DNA from: an uncultured Collinsella sp.
Lineage (GTDB): Bacteria > Actinomycetota > Coriobacteriia > Coriobacteriales > Coriobacteriaceae
Assembly (NCBI GenBank): GCA_900551205.1
Contig: URUW01000078.1
Coordinates: 1-7,598 of the forward strand
Length of the DNA: 7,598 bases
Reading direction: 5' to 3'
The notes beneath the pieces were generated by a model. That model was not told the origin of the DNA. It made no database searches and saw only the letters and a program-made list of their open reading frames with translations. Position numbers and translations under genes: made by a program. Below are positions 1 to 6,114 of this stretch, piece by piece (position 1 is the stretch's first letter; every line of letters starts with the position of its first letter).

Positions 1-27
1 AATCGAAATGTCTCCTGGGGGCTATCT

Positions 28-705
28 ATGCTGTACGAGTTTTGTGCCGAGAGCTTTGAGCGTGTGCCGGCGGCTATCGATGCCGGTGCTAAGCGCATCG
101 AGTTGTGCGACAACCTTGCCGTCGGTGGTACCACGCCCTCGGCCGGCGTTATCAGCACTACGGTCAGCTATGCTCACGAGCATGACGCGCGAGTGATGTG
201 CATGATTCGCCCGCGTGGCGGTGACTTTCACTACAACCAGGACGAGCTGCGCATGATGGAGATGGACTTGGGTCTTGCCGTGAGCGCCGGCGTTGACGGC
301 CTGGTCTTTGGCTGCTGCAAGTCCTGTGCCGGCGGCTGGGCGCTCGACGAGCTCACCCTCGGCGCCCTCGTGATGGCTACGGGCTGCGCGACCGAGGAGT
401 GCAAGCGCAGGGCCATCGATATCACCTTCCACATGGCCTTTGACCAGCTCTCGCTCGAGGCTCAGCTCGATGCCATTGACACACTCGCCGACTGCGGCAT
501 CACGCGCATCCTGACGCATGGTGGTGCTGCCGGAACGCCGATCGAGGACAACCTGGAGCACCTGTCGCGTCTTGTCGAGTATGCGGGCGACCGCCTGACC
601 ATTCTTCCCGGTGGCGGCATTTCCACGGCCAATCGCGATACCGTGGCGGCGGCACTGGGCGTCTCCGAACTCCATGGCACCAAGATCGTGCCGCTGGAGG
701 TATAA
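28..705 (+). CDS. cutC: CutC family TIM-barrel protein
   Basis: A 225-residue CutC family protein, predicted cytoplasmic. Family signatures are in order: RIELCDN (residues 23-29) followed by GGTTPSAG, MIRPRGGDFHY (59-69), DITFHMAFD (131-139), RILTHGG (160-166) and LPGGGI (193-198). The family is named for copper homeostasis in E. coli. That link is contested, because the small RNA MicL, transcribed from within E. coli cutC, explains the copper phenotype, so the reaction is unknown. The chain is slightly shorter than E. coli CutC (about 248) and lacks its C-terminal tail. An unusual feature is a cysteine-rich stretch where relatives have a plain loop: C96, C97 and C100, then C120 and C125. The start ATG follows a weak SD (GGGGG at 17-21). 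It is co-directional with the next gene, whose SD lies in its last codons. Family assignment is secure; function is not. Confidence 0.93.
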   Translation: MLYEFCAESFERVPAAIDAGAKRIELCDNLAVGGTTPSAGVISTTVSYAHEHDARVMCMIRPRGGDFHYNQDELRMMEMDLGLAVSAGVDGLVFGCCKSCAGGWALDELTLGALVMATGCATEECKRRAIDITFHMAFDQLSLEAQLDAIDTLADCGITRILTHGGAAGTPIEDNLEHLSRLVEYAGDRLTILPGGGISTANRDTVAAALGVSELHGTKIVPLEV

Positions 706-708
706 CCC

Positions 709-1506
709 GTGGCGCTGGTATTTGACGTCCAGCAGGCGAGCGGTAAGCCCGACGATAATCGTCGCCCTGGCACCGCGTGCCCCTTTTGTGACACGGAGGG
801 GCTCGCCAACATCATCCAGCGCGATGGTGACTGCATCTGGCTCGAGAATAGGTTCAAGACCTTGCGCGCCACCCGTCAAACCGTGTTGATTGAATCGGCA
901 GATCACGATGCCGACTTGGTGACCTATGAGCCGGATGAACTCCACCATGTGATGCGGTTTGCTCTGGGCTGTTGGCAGCAGATGATCGATTCCCAGCAGT
1001 ACCGCAGTGTACTCATGTATAAGAACAAAGGTCCGCTTTCGGGCGGCAGCCTCGTCCATCCACACATGCAGATTGTGGGCTTGGAACAGGAGGACGGCTA
1101 TGCGGCGCTGACCTTAGCCAACTTTGAAGGCATCGCTGTCTGGCAGCAGGGGAGAATCTCGGTCAACATCTCAACCGAACCGATTATGGGATTCTTTGAG
1201 GTCAACGTCTCGGCTCCACAGGGAATCGCCGCCAGCGACGACGCCCGCGACCAAGCCGAAGCGGACCTGTTTGCCGATGCGATTCAGGTGGCCCTGCGCT
1301 ATATCCTGCACGAGCACCACGGCGGCCGCGCGGAGTCGTACAACTTGTTCTTCTACCACATGGACGGCCGGACCATTGCCAAGGCGCTTCCGCGTTGGGT
1401 GGTTTCGCCCTACTTTGTCGGCTATCGTTTGGCCCAGGTTAATGCCGAGACCACGCTCGATATCGATGCTGATCGCCTGCGTGCGCATCTGGAAACGCTC
1501 GTATAG
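709..1506 (+). CDS. GalT-like (HIT superfamily) protein, DUF4931 type
   Basis: A 265-residue soluble protein resembling galactose-1-phosphate uridylyltransferase (GalT), of the type annotated as DUF4931. It has CPFC (C24, C27) near the N-terminus, ADHD with H66, and GGSLVHPHMQ with HPHMQ at 117-121. By analogy with GalT, C24, C27, H66 and H117 could form the structural zinc site, and H119 would be the nucleophilic histidine that carries the nucleotidyl group. The C-terminal half includes SYNLFFYH and a conserved PRWVVSPYFVGY-like stretch. It starts at GTG 709, three bases after the cutC stop, with GGAGG at 696-700 inside the end of cutC, so translational coupling is likely. The sugar phosphate or nucleotide substrate cannot be read from the sequence. 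No galactose genes are nearby, so a role in galactose metabolism is not supported. The family call is firm, the activity is inferred. Confidence 0.82.
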   Translation: MALVFDVQQASGKPDDNRRPGTACPFCDTEGLANIIQRDGDCIWLENRFKTLRATRQTVLIESADHDADLVTYEPDELHHVMRFALGCWQQMIDSQQYRSVLMYKNKGPLSGGSLVHPHMQIVGLEQEDGYAALTLANFEGIAVWQQGRISVNISTEPIMGFFEVNVSAPQGIAASDDARDQAEADLFADAIQVALRYILHEHHGGRAESYNLFFYHMDGRTIAKALPRWVVSPYFVGYRLAQVNAETTLDIDADRLRAHLETLV

Positions 1507-1508
1507 CA

Positions 1509-1538
1509 AGACTAACACCCGCGTAATGCGGACAGTCT
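1509..1538. terminator. Interrupted hairpin in the convergent gap, possible terminator
   Basis: Outer arms AGACT (1509-1513) and AGTCT (1534-1538) enclose inner arms CCGC (1519-1522) and GCGG (1528-1531) around a GTAAT loop, with an asymmetric internal loop between them. It fills the 30-base gap between two convergent stop codons, the usual place for a bidirectional terminator. There is no T tract on either strand, so it is not a standard intrinsic terminator. The outer arm overlaps the stop codon of the minus-strand gene. Confidence 0.25.
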
Positions 1539-2535
1539 AGCGTCCCATGGCGTCGCGGCCGGCCTCGACGCGCTTGCGTTGGGCGGCGCGCTCCTCGCCG
1601 GTCAGTCGCTCAAAGAGATGTCCGATAACCGAGGCGAGCACCTGCTGAAACAGCGTTCCGCACATGACGGGAAACACGACTTCGCCTGGAAAGTACTGCG
1701 TGGCGATGACGGCGCCCGAAGAGATATTGCGCATGCCGCAGGTAAAGCACATGGTAGTCGTCTCGCTGTATGGCAGATACAGCGCGCGGGCGACCAGAAA
1801 ACCGACGACAAAGCCGCTGATGGCGAAGGTCAAAATAAAGAGGGCGACTTCCAGGCGCACCGCGTTCATGTGCAGCACGTAGTCGCTCATGGCGGTGGAG
1901 TTGGACGCGATGACACCCATCATCATGAACTTGCAGGCGGGCGAAAGCGCGGGGGAGAGTTTCTCATGACCCCAGCCGCGCGTGAGTTCGTTAATGACGA
2001 TACCGAGCACGGCGGGTATGGCGATCATAAAGGCCATGTCTTGCATCATGCTCGGCACGTCGATTGAGACGGTGGCGCCCAGCAGGAGCTTGAGCGTAAG
2101 AGGAATCGTCACAGGCGAGATAACCGAGGACGTCAGGATAATGGTGAGCGCGAGCGGGCCGTTGCCGCCAAACATGCTAATCCACATAAAGGCGGTGACT
2201 GCCACGGGTACGCTGTACTCGAGCACGATGCCACATACGAGGTTGGGGTTGGAACCAAAGAACAACGACCCCATGGCATAGGCTGCTATGGGAATAAGCA
2301 CCGCCGAGACCATCAGCGCCAAAATCAGATGAAGGGGACGGCGGAACACCTCAGCTACCTGGTGGAAGGTGTTGCTGAGCGCGCCTTGGAAGGTCATGAA
2401 GGCAAACAAGGTGGGAACGATAGGCTTGAGAACGCCGATCTGCTGGGGAAAGAGCACGCCGAGCGCCACGCAAATCGGAACGATGATTTGCATATGCCCC
2501 GCGAGAAACTTTCCCAGTCCAACCCATTGCTTCAT
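1537..2535 (-). CDS. BASS-fold membrane transporter, sodium ligands not conserved
   Basis: A 332-residue integral membrane protein of the bile acid:sodium symporter (SBF/BASS) fold, with about nine or ten hydrophobic segments between residues 16 and 306 and a basic, charged C-terminal tail. Family landmarks are the first crossing motif GGNGPLAL (123-130) followed by LTSSVISPVTIP, and the second crossing motif TCGMRN (265-270). The substrate is unknown; the family carries bile acids, pantoate, keto acids and other organic anions. Aligned by eye to the bacterial ASBT structures, residues that bind sodium are replaced (S77, A115, F116, T265 and R269 where relatives have Q, S, N, E and Q). Sodium coupling is therefore doubtful. 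The start ATG has GGGAG (complement of 2548-2552) 12 bases upstream, a rather long spacing. It is convergent with the DUF4931 gene and divergent from recJ, so it is probably its own transcription unit. Fold is confident, mechanism inferred. Confidence 0.85.
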   Translation of the reverse strand: MKQWVGLGKFLAGHMQIIVPICVALGVLFPQQIGVLKPIVPTLFAFMTFQGALSNTFHQVAEVFRRPLHLILALMVSAVLIPIAAYAMGSLFFGSNPNLVCGIVLEYSVPVAVTAFMWISMFGGNGPLALTIILTSSVISPVTIPLTLKLLLGATVSIDVPSMMQDMAFMIAIPAVLGIVINELTRGWGHEKLSPALSPACKFMMMGVIASNSTAMSDYVLHMNAVRLEVALFILTFAISGFVVGFLVARALYLPYSETTTMCFTCGMRNISSGAVIATQYFPGEVVFPVMCGTLFQQVLASVIGHLFERLTGEERAAQRKRVEAGRDAMGR

Positions 2536-2617
2536 ATGCTCTTGTGACTCCCTTTGCCCGTGAACCCGTTTTGAATGGATATGCTAGACGCTCGCATGCG
2601 TCCGTGCGTCAGAAACG

Positions 2618-2632
2618 CTCGATTATTTCGAG
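2618..2632. repeat. Short inverted repeat in the divergent intergenic region
   Basis: CTCGA (2618-2622) and TCGAG (2628-2632) flank TTATT. It lies midway between the two divergent genes, upstream of the recJ -10 box, a position where a regulator could bind. A second inverted repeat, GACGC/GCGTC with a 6-base spacer, is at 2587-2602. Five-base arms can arise by chance, so an operator role is only a possibility. Confidence 0.2.
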
Positions 2633-2697
2633 GCTATTACCGGCATCGTTTACCGAAACCGCGGCGTGCTGCGGCGATTTGCGTCCGCGCTGCACGG

Positions 2698-2703
2698 TAT
2701 AAT
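2698..2703 (+). promoter_or_regulatory. Candidate -10 box for the recJ-rel unit
   Basis: TATAAT, a perfect match to the sigma-70 type -10 consensus, stands out in this GC-rich region. I find no convincing -35 at 16-18 bases; TTGCGT at 2679-2684 is only 13 bases away. It is not preceded by an extended TGn. A start site near 2710 would give a leader of about 50 bases before the upstream ORF and about 100 before the recJ start. Confidence 0.5.
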
Positions 2704-2721
2704 AAATCCGTTCAACAGATC

Positions 2722-2739
2722 TGCCTGCCGAAGCGGGCA
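2722..2739 (+). other. Hairpin in the recJ 5' leader
   Basis: TGCCTGC (2722-2728) and GCGGGCA (2733-2739) form a 7-base-pair stem with one G-T wobble around a CGAA loop. It sits between the candidate -10 box and the SD of the upstream ORF (GAGG at 2746-2749). It has no T tract after it, so it is not a terminator; it could stabilise the 5' end of the transcript or be a chance stem. Confidence 0.35.
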
Positions 2740-2759
2740 TACACAGAGGACTCATCGCT

Positions 2760-2825
2760 ATGAACCGTGAGAGGTATCGCGGCGACCTGCCCCTATCGGG
2801 GGTGGGTGCCTATGTCATCGCTTAA
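2760..2825 (+). CDS. 21-codon upstream ORF overlapping the recJ start
   Basis: ATG 2760 to TAA 2823-2825 encodes a 21-residue peptide that starts MNRERYRGD and ends GVGAYVIA. It has a well-placed SD, GAGG at 2746-2749 within AGAGGA, 10 bases before the ATG. It overlaps the recJ start (2812) by 14 bases in a different frame. The peptide has no signal or membrane segment and I do not recognise it. Its position suggests a regulatory leader whose translation opens the hairpin at 2781-2810 and delivers ribosomes to the recJ ATG. A small functional peptide, or a chance frame, are the alternatives. Confidence 0.42.
   Translation: MNRERYRGDLPLSGVGAYVIA
2781..2810 (+). promoter_or_regulatory. Hairpin that would sequester the recJ ribosome binding site
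   Basis: GGC (2781-2783) pairs with GCC (2808-2810), ACC (2785-2787) with GGT (2805-2807), and CCCC (2790-2793) with GGGG (2798-2801) around a TATC loop. G2784 is bulged and there is a small internal loop at 2788-2789 against 2802-2804. The 3' arm contains GGGGGTG (2798-2804), which matches the SD form GGAGGTG at good spacing before ATG 2812. When folded, the stem would hide this SD. The whole hairpin lies inside the 21-codon upstream ORF, so a translating ribosome would melt it. Confidence 0.45.
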
Positions 2826-5800
2826 GACGACGCATCGCTGGGCGGTCGCTCAGCAAAACCCCGAGCTCGAAAAGGAGCTTTCGGCTGGCCTGGGCATACC
2901 CGGGCTGGTGGCGCGCATTATGGTTGCGCACGGCATTACATCCATCGAGGAAGGCCAGCTGTTTTTGACGCCTTCGCTCGATCGCGACTGGGCGGACCCA
3001 CTCGTTATTCCGGGCATGGCGGTCGTCGCCGACCGCGTTGAGCGTGCTATTCGCAGCCACGAGCGCATCGCCGTCTTTGGCGATTTTGACGTCGACGGCA
3101 TTACGTCGACTTGTCTGTTGACCGAGGCGCTACGTTCGTTTGGCGCCAACGTCACGCCGTTTATTCCGCACCGTTTTGACGAGGGCTACGGCCTGTCGCG
3201 TGCGGCGCTCGACCGCGTCAACGAGCTCGCTCAACCCAACCTGATTGTGACCGTCGATAACGGTATTGCTGCCAAGGAAGAGGTTTCCTATCTGGAGAGC
3301 CTGGGGATCGATTTGGTGGTCACGGACCATCACGAGCCGTCCGACCAGGTGCCGCAGGGCGTGCCCCTGACCGACCCCAAGCTCGAGGACGAGGGCCCCT
3401 CGCGCGAGCTTGCCGGTGCCGGCGTGGCGCTTAAGCTGGTACAGGTCCTGGGCGAGCGTTTGGGCAAGCCGTCGTATTGGCGTTCGCTGATAGAGGTCGC
3501 GGCGCTGGGCACCGTGTCCGACATGATGCCGCTCACGCCCGAGAATCGCGCACTGGTCGCCGAGGGCATCCAGCAGATGCGCGTGACGGCCCGCCCCGGT
3601 TATATTGCGCTTGCCGCACTTGCCAAGGCCGACCTTTCTACCATTACGGCCGACGGCCTGTCGTTTTCGCTCATCCCTCGTCTGAATGCTGCCGGCCGCA
3701 TGGCTGATCCCAAGCTGGCGCTCGACCTGCTGCTTGCCCGCGACCCCATCGAAGCGAGTGCGCTTGCCGCCGAGCTCGAGGAAATCAATCGCCAACGCCG
3801 CGAGATCGAGGCGGAGCTCACACGCGATGCCATGGCAAAGGTCGAGGAGACGTATGACGGCGGTCGCGCGATCGTCGTGGGTGGCGAGGGCTGGCACGAG
3901 GGCGTCAAGGGTATCGTAGCGAGCCGTCTGACCAACCGTTATCACGTGCCGGCGCTGCTGTTCTCGATCGAAGACGGTATTGCTCGCGGTTCGGGTCGCT
4001 CGGTGGGCAAAGTCAACCTGTTCGACGCGGTCGAGCGCTGCTCCGACCTGCTGATTCGTCGCGGCGGGCATGCGGGTGCGGTGGGCGTGACCATCGAGGC
4101 GTCCAAGCTCGACGAGTTCCGTCGTCGCCTTTCCGCCGTGCTGTCCGAGCTTCCCGCCGAGGACTTTGAGGACGCCGACGAGGTTGCCGCCACTGTTGAC
4201 CTCTCCGAGCTAAATATCGAGACTATCGAGCAAATTTCCCGTCTTGAGCCGTTTGGCCAGGGCAATAAGGTGCCGCTTCTGGCCGCCGAGGGCGTGACAA
4301 TGTGCGATCGCGCCGTGGTGGGCAAAACCGGCGAGCACATGCGCTTCGTGGCGACCGATGGCGCCGCGAGTGTGCCGGCCATTATGTTCCGCGTGCCGCA
4401 GATCGATAAGCTCATCAATTGCGATAGCGCCGTCGATTTGGTGTTCGAGGCGGTGGCCGAGCATTGGCAAGGTCGCGTAAAGCCAAAGCTCATGATCAAG
4501 GATGTCTTGGTCCGCGATACCACGGTGCCCAGCGTTGACGACCCGGTATGTGAGCTTCGCCGCGGCGTGGAGCCTGCGGACGCCGGTCTTCGTCTGGAGT
4601 CCCGCAAGCGCCAAACGCTCGCCCAGCTTTCCTATACCGAGCTCACGCGCTCGCTTATCCATAGCTTTATCGGCTCGAATCAGCCGCACCGCGCGCAGGT
4701 CGAGGCGCTCGATGCCCTGGCCGATCACCAAAGTATTCTGGCCGTTATGGGAACGGGGCGCGGCAAGTCTCTTATCTTCCACGTGCATGCCGCGCGCGAG
4801 GCGGTCCTTCGCGGGCGTGCGAGCATCTTTGTCTATCCGCTGCGCGCGCTCGTTGCCGACCAGGCCTATCACCTCTCGTCGACGATGGCTGCGCTCGGCA
4901 TTGGCGTTGGCGTGCTGACCGGCGAGACCGTGGAGGCGGCGCGCGATGACGTGTTTGCCGGCTTGGCTTCGGGCCGCACCGGCATCGTGCTCACGACGCC
5001 TGAGTTCCTGTCCATTCACCGCGACCGCTTTGCGCGTTCGGGGCGCATCGGTTTTGTCGTTATCGATGAGGCACATCATGCCGGTCTTGCCAAGGGCGGC
5101 GACCGCAGCGCATACCTCGACATGCCCGATATCCTCAAGGCCTTGGGCGATCCGGTCGTTCTGGCCACGACCGCCACCGCAACGGCTCCGGTCGTGTCGG
5201 AGCTTGCCCGCGTGCTGCCGATTACCCGTACGGTGGTCGACGAGACGGTGCGCGAGAACTTGCAGCTCGAGGATGACCGAGATCTTGCGAGCCGCGAAAA
5301 CCGCCTGGTGTCAATCGTGGCGACGGGGGAGAAGACCGTCATCTACGTCAACTCGCGTGATCAGTCCGTGGCGCTTGCCAAGACGCTACGCAAACGCGTT
5401 CCCGACTACGCGTCGCATATCGCCTTTTACAACGCGGGCCTTACGCGCACCGACCGCCATCGCGTAGAGGAGGCGTTTCGAGACGGCAGCCTCAGCTGCA
5501 TCGTTTCGACATCTGCCTTTGGCGAGGGCGTCAACCTTCCCGATATTCGCCATGTCGTGCTCTATCACATGCCGTTTGGCGGCATTGAGTTTAACCAGAT
5601 GAGCGGCCGCGCCGGTCGCGATGGCCAGCCCGCCGTGATTCACCTGCTCTATTCGTCGCGTGACGCTCGCATTAACGAGCGCCTACTCGACTGTTACGCG
5701 CCCGAGCGCGATGAGCTTGTCACGCTCTATCGAGCGCTGCAGACCATGTGGCGCTCCAACCGTGGCAAGACGGGGGACGATTCATTCTGCGCAAGCGATA

Positions 5801-6099
5801 TCGACATTGCGCAGATGTGCCTTGCCATCGATGCTCGCACGCCGGTCGACGAGCGCTCGGTGGAAAGCGGCCTGGGAATCTTCGAAGAGCTCGGTTTCTG
5901 TCGCGTTTCGGGGTTTGACGATACGCGTCGCATCGCGATGGCCGAAAACCCTGGCCGCGTGCAATTGAGCAGGTCAATTCGCTATTTGGAGGGCTTGCGC
6001 TCGCGCATGGAGTTCTCGGCTTTCCGGAGCTGGGCGCTCGATTCGTGCGCTTCTGATATGCTAGCCAAAGTTAACCGCCCGATCGTACCGCGGGCCTAG
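2812..6099 (+). CDS. recJ: RecJ ssDNA exonuclease fused to a RecQ-like helicase
   Basis: A 1095-residue fusion, far longer than typical RecJ (about 570-790). The RecJ core has DFDVDG (91-96), VDNG (148-151), TDHH (171-174), D237 in ALGTVSDMMPL, and RLNAAGRM (290-297); these supply the metal-binding aspartates and histidines. DHHA1 follows with WHEGVKGIVASR (361-372) and GGHAGA (418-423), then an OB region from about 470 to 575 with PFGQGN (480-485). After a linker comes an SF2 helicase: Q629, Walker A GTGRGKS (647-653), PLRALVADQ (676-684), TTPE (728-731), DEAHH (752-756), TTATATAP (786-793), STSAFGEGVNLPD (899-911) and QMSGRAGRDG (929-938). Residues 960-1095 resemble the C-terminal domain of Firmicutes RecJ; no RecQ Cys4 zinc cluster or HRDC is evident. 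It should degrade ssDNA 5' to 3' in recombinational repair while unwinding duplex. ATG 2812 is chosen for its SD (2798-2804) and RecJ-like N-terminus; GTG 2767 would add 15 residues but lacks a placed SD. No frameshift. Confidence 0.93.
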   Translation: MSSLKTTHRWAVAQQNPELEKELSAGLGIPGLVARIMVAHGITSIEEGQLFLTPSLDRDWADPLVIPGMAVVADRVERAIRSHERIAVFGDFDVDGITSTCLLTEALRSFGANVTPFIPHRFDEGYGLSRAALDRVNELAQPNLIVTVDNGIAAKEEVSYLESLGIDLVVTDHHEPSDQVPQGVPLTDPKLEDEGPSRELAGAGVALKLVQVLGERLGKPSYWRSLIEVAALGTVSDMMPLTPENRALVAEGIQQMRVTARPGYIALAALAKADLSTITADGLSFSLIPRLNAAGRMADPKLALDLLLARDPIEASALAAELEEINRQRREIEAELTRDAMAKVEETYDGGRAIVVGGEGWHEGVKGIVASRLTNRYHVPALLFSIEDGIARGSGRSVGKVNLFDAVERCSDLLIRRGGHAGAVGVTIEASKLDEFRRRLSAVLSELPAEDFEDADEVAATVDLSELNIETIEQISRLEPFGQGNKVPLLAAEGVTMCDRAVVGKTGEHMRFVATDGAASVPAIMFRVPQIDKLINCDSAVDLVFEAVAEHWQGRVKPKLMIKDVLVRDTTVPSVDDPVCELRRGVEPADAGLRLESRKRQTLAQLSYTELTRSLIHSFIGSNQPHRAQVEALDALADHQSILAVMGTGRGKSLIFHVHAAREAVLRGRASIFVYPLRALVADQAYHLSSTMAALGIGVGVLTGETVEAARDDVFAGLASGRTGIVLTTPEFLSIHRDRFARSGRIGFVVIDEAHHAGLAKGGDRSAYLDMPDILKALGDPVVLATTATATAPVVSELARVLPITRTVVDETVRENLQLEDDRDLASRENRLVSIVATGEKTVIYVNSRDQSVALAKTLRKRVPDYASHIAFYNAGLTRTDRHRVEEAFRDGSLSCIVSTSAFGEGVNLPDIRHVVLYHMPFGGIEFNQMSGRAGRDGQPAVIHLLYSSRDARINERLLDCYAPERDELVTLYRALQTMWRSNRGKTGDDSFCASDIDIAQMCLAIDARTPVDERSVESGLGIFEELGFCRVSGFDDTRRIAMAENPGRVQLSRSIRYLEGLRSRMEFSAFRSWALDSCASDMLAKVNRPIVPRA

Positions 6100-6114
6100 G
6101 GGAAGGGGACCTCG

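Noticed and set aside
22..1065. Long minus-strand open frame of 347 codons opposite cutC and the DUF4931 gene
   Set aside because: It lies antisense to two clearly recognised genes; long antisense frames are common in GC-rich coding DNA, and its low-complexity Arg/His/Gly-rich translation matches no family I know.
1579..2067. Plus-strand frame of 162 codons opposite the BASS transporter gene
   Set aside because: His/Gly/Asp-rich composition typical of the complement of a membrane-protein gene; the minus-strand frame has clear family motifs.
2637..2655. Direct repeat of TTACCG (2637-2642 and 2650-2655)
   Set aside because: Only two six-base copies in GC-rich DNA, with no further copies nearby; not enough to propose a binding site.
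2575..2763. 62-codon plus-strand frame in the intergenic region before recJ
   Set aside because: No SD before its ATG, Arg-rich translation without recognisable features, and it runs across the candidate -10 box and the 5' leader hairpin.
2767..2811. GTG 2767 as the recJ start, adding 15 residues
   Set aside because: The nearest SD (2746-2749) is too far from it and well placed for ATG 2760 in another frame. The added residues look unlike a RecJ N-terminus, and ATG 2812 has its own good SD.
3130..4071. Minus-strand open frame of 313 codons inside recJ
   Set aside because: Fully antisense to the conserved DHH and DHHA1 regions, with no recognisable domain in the translation.
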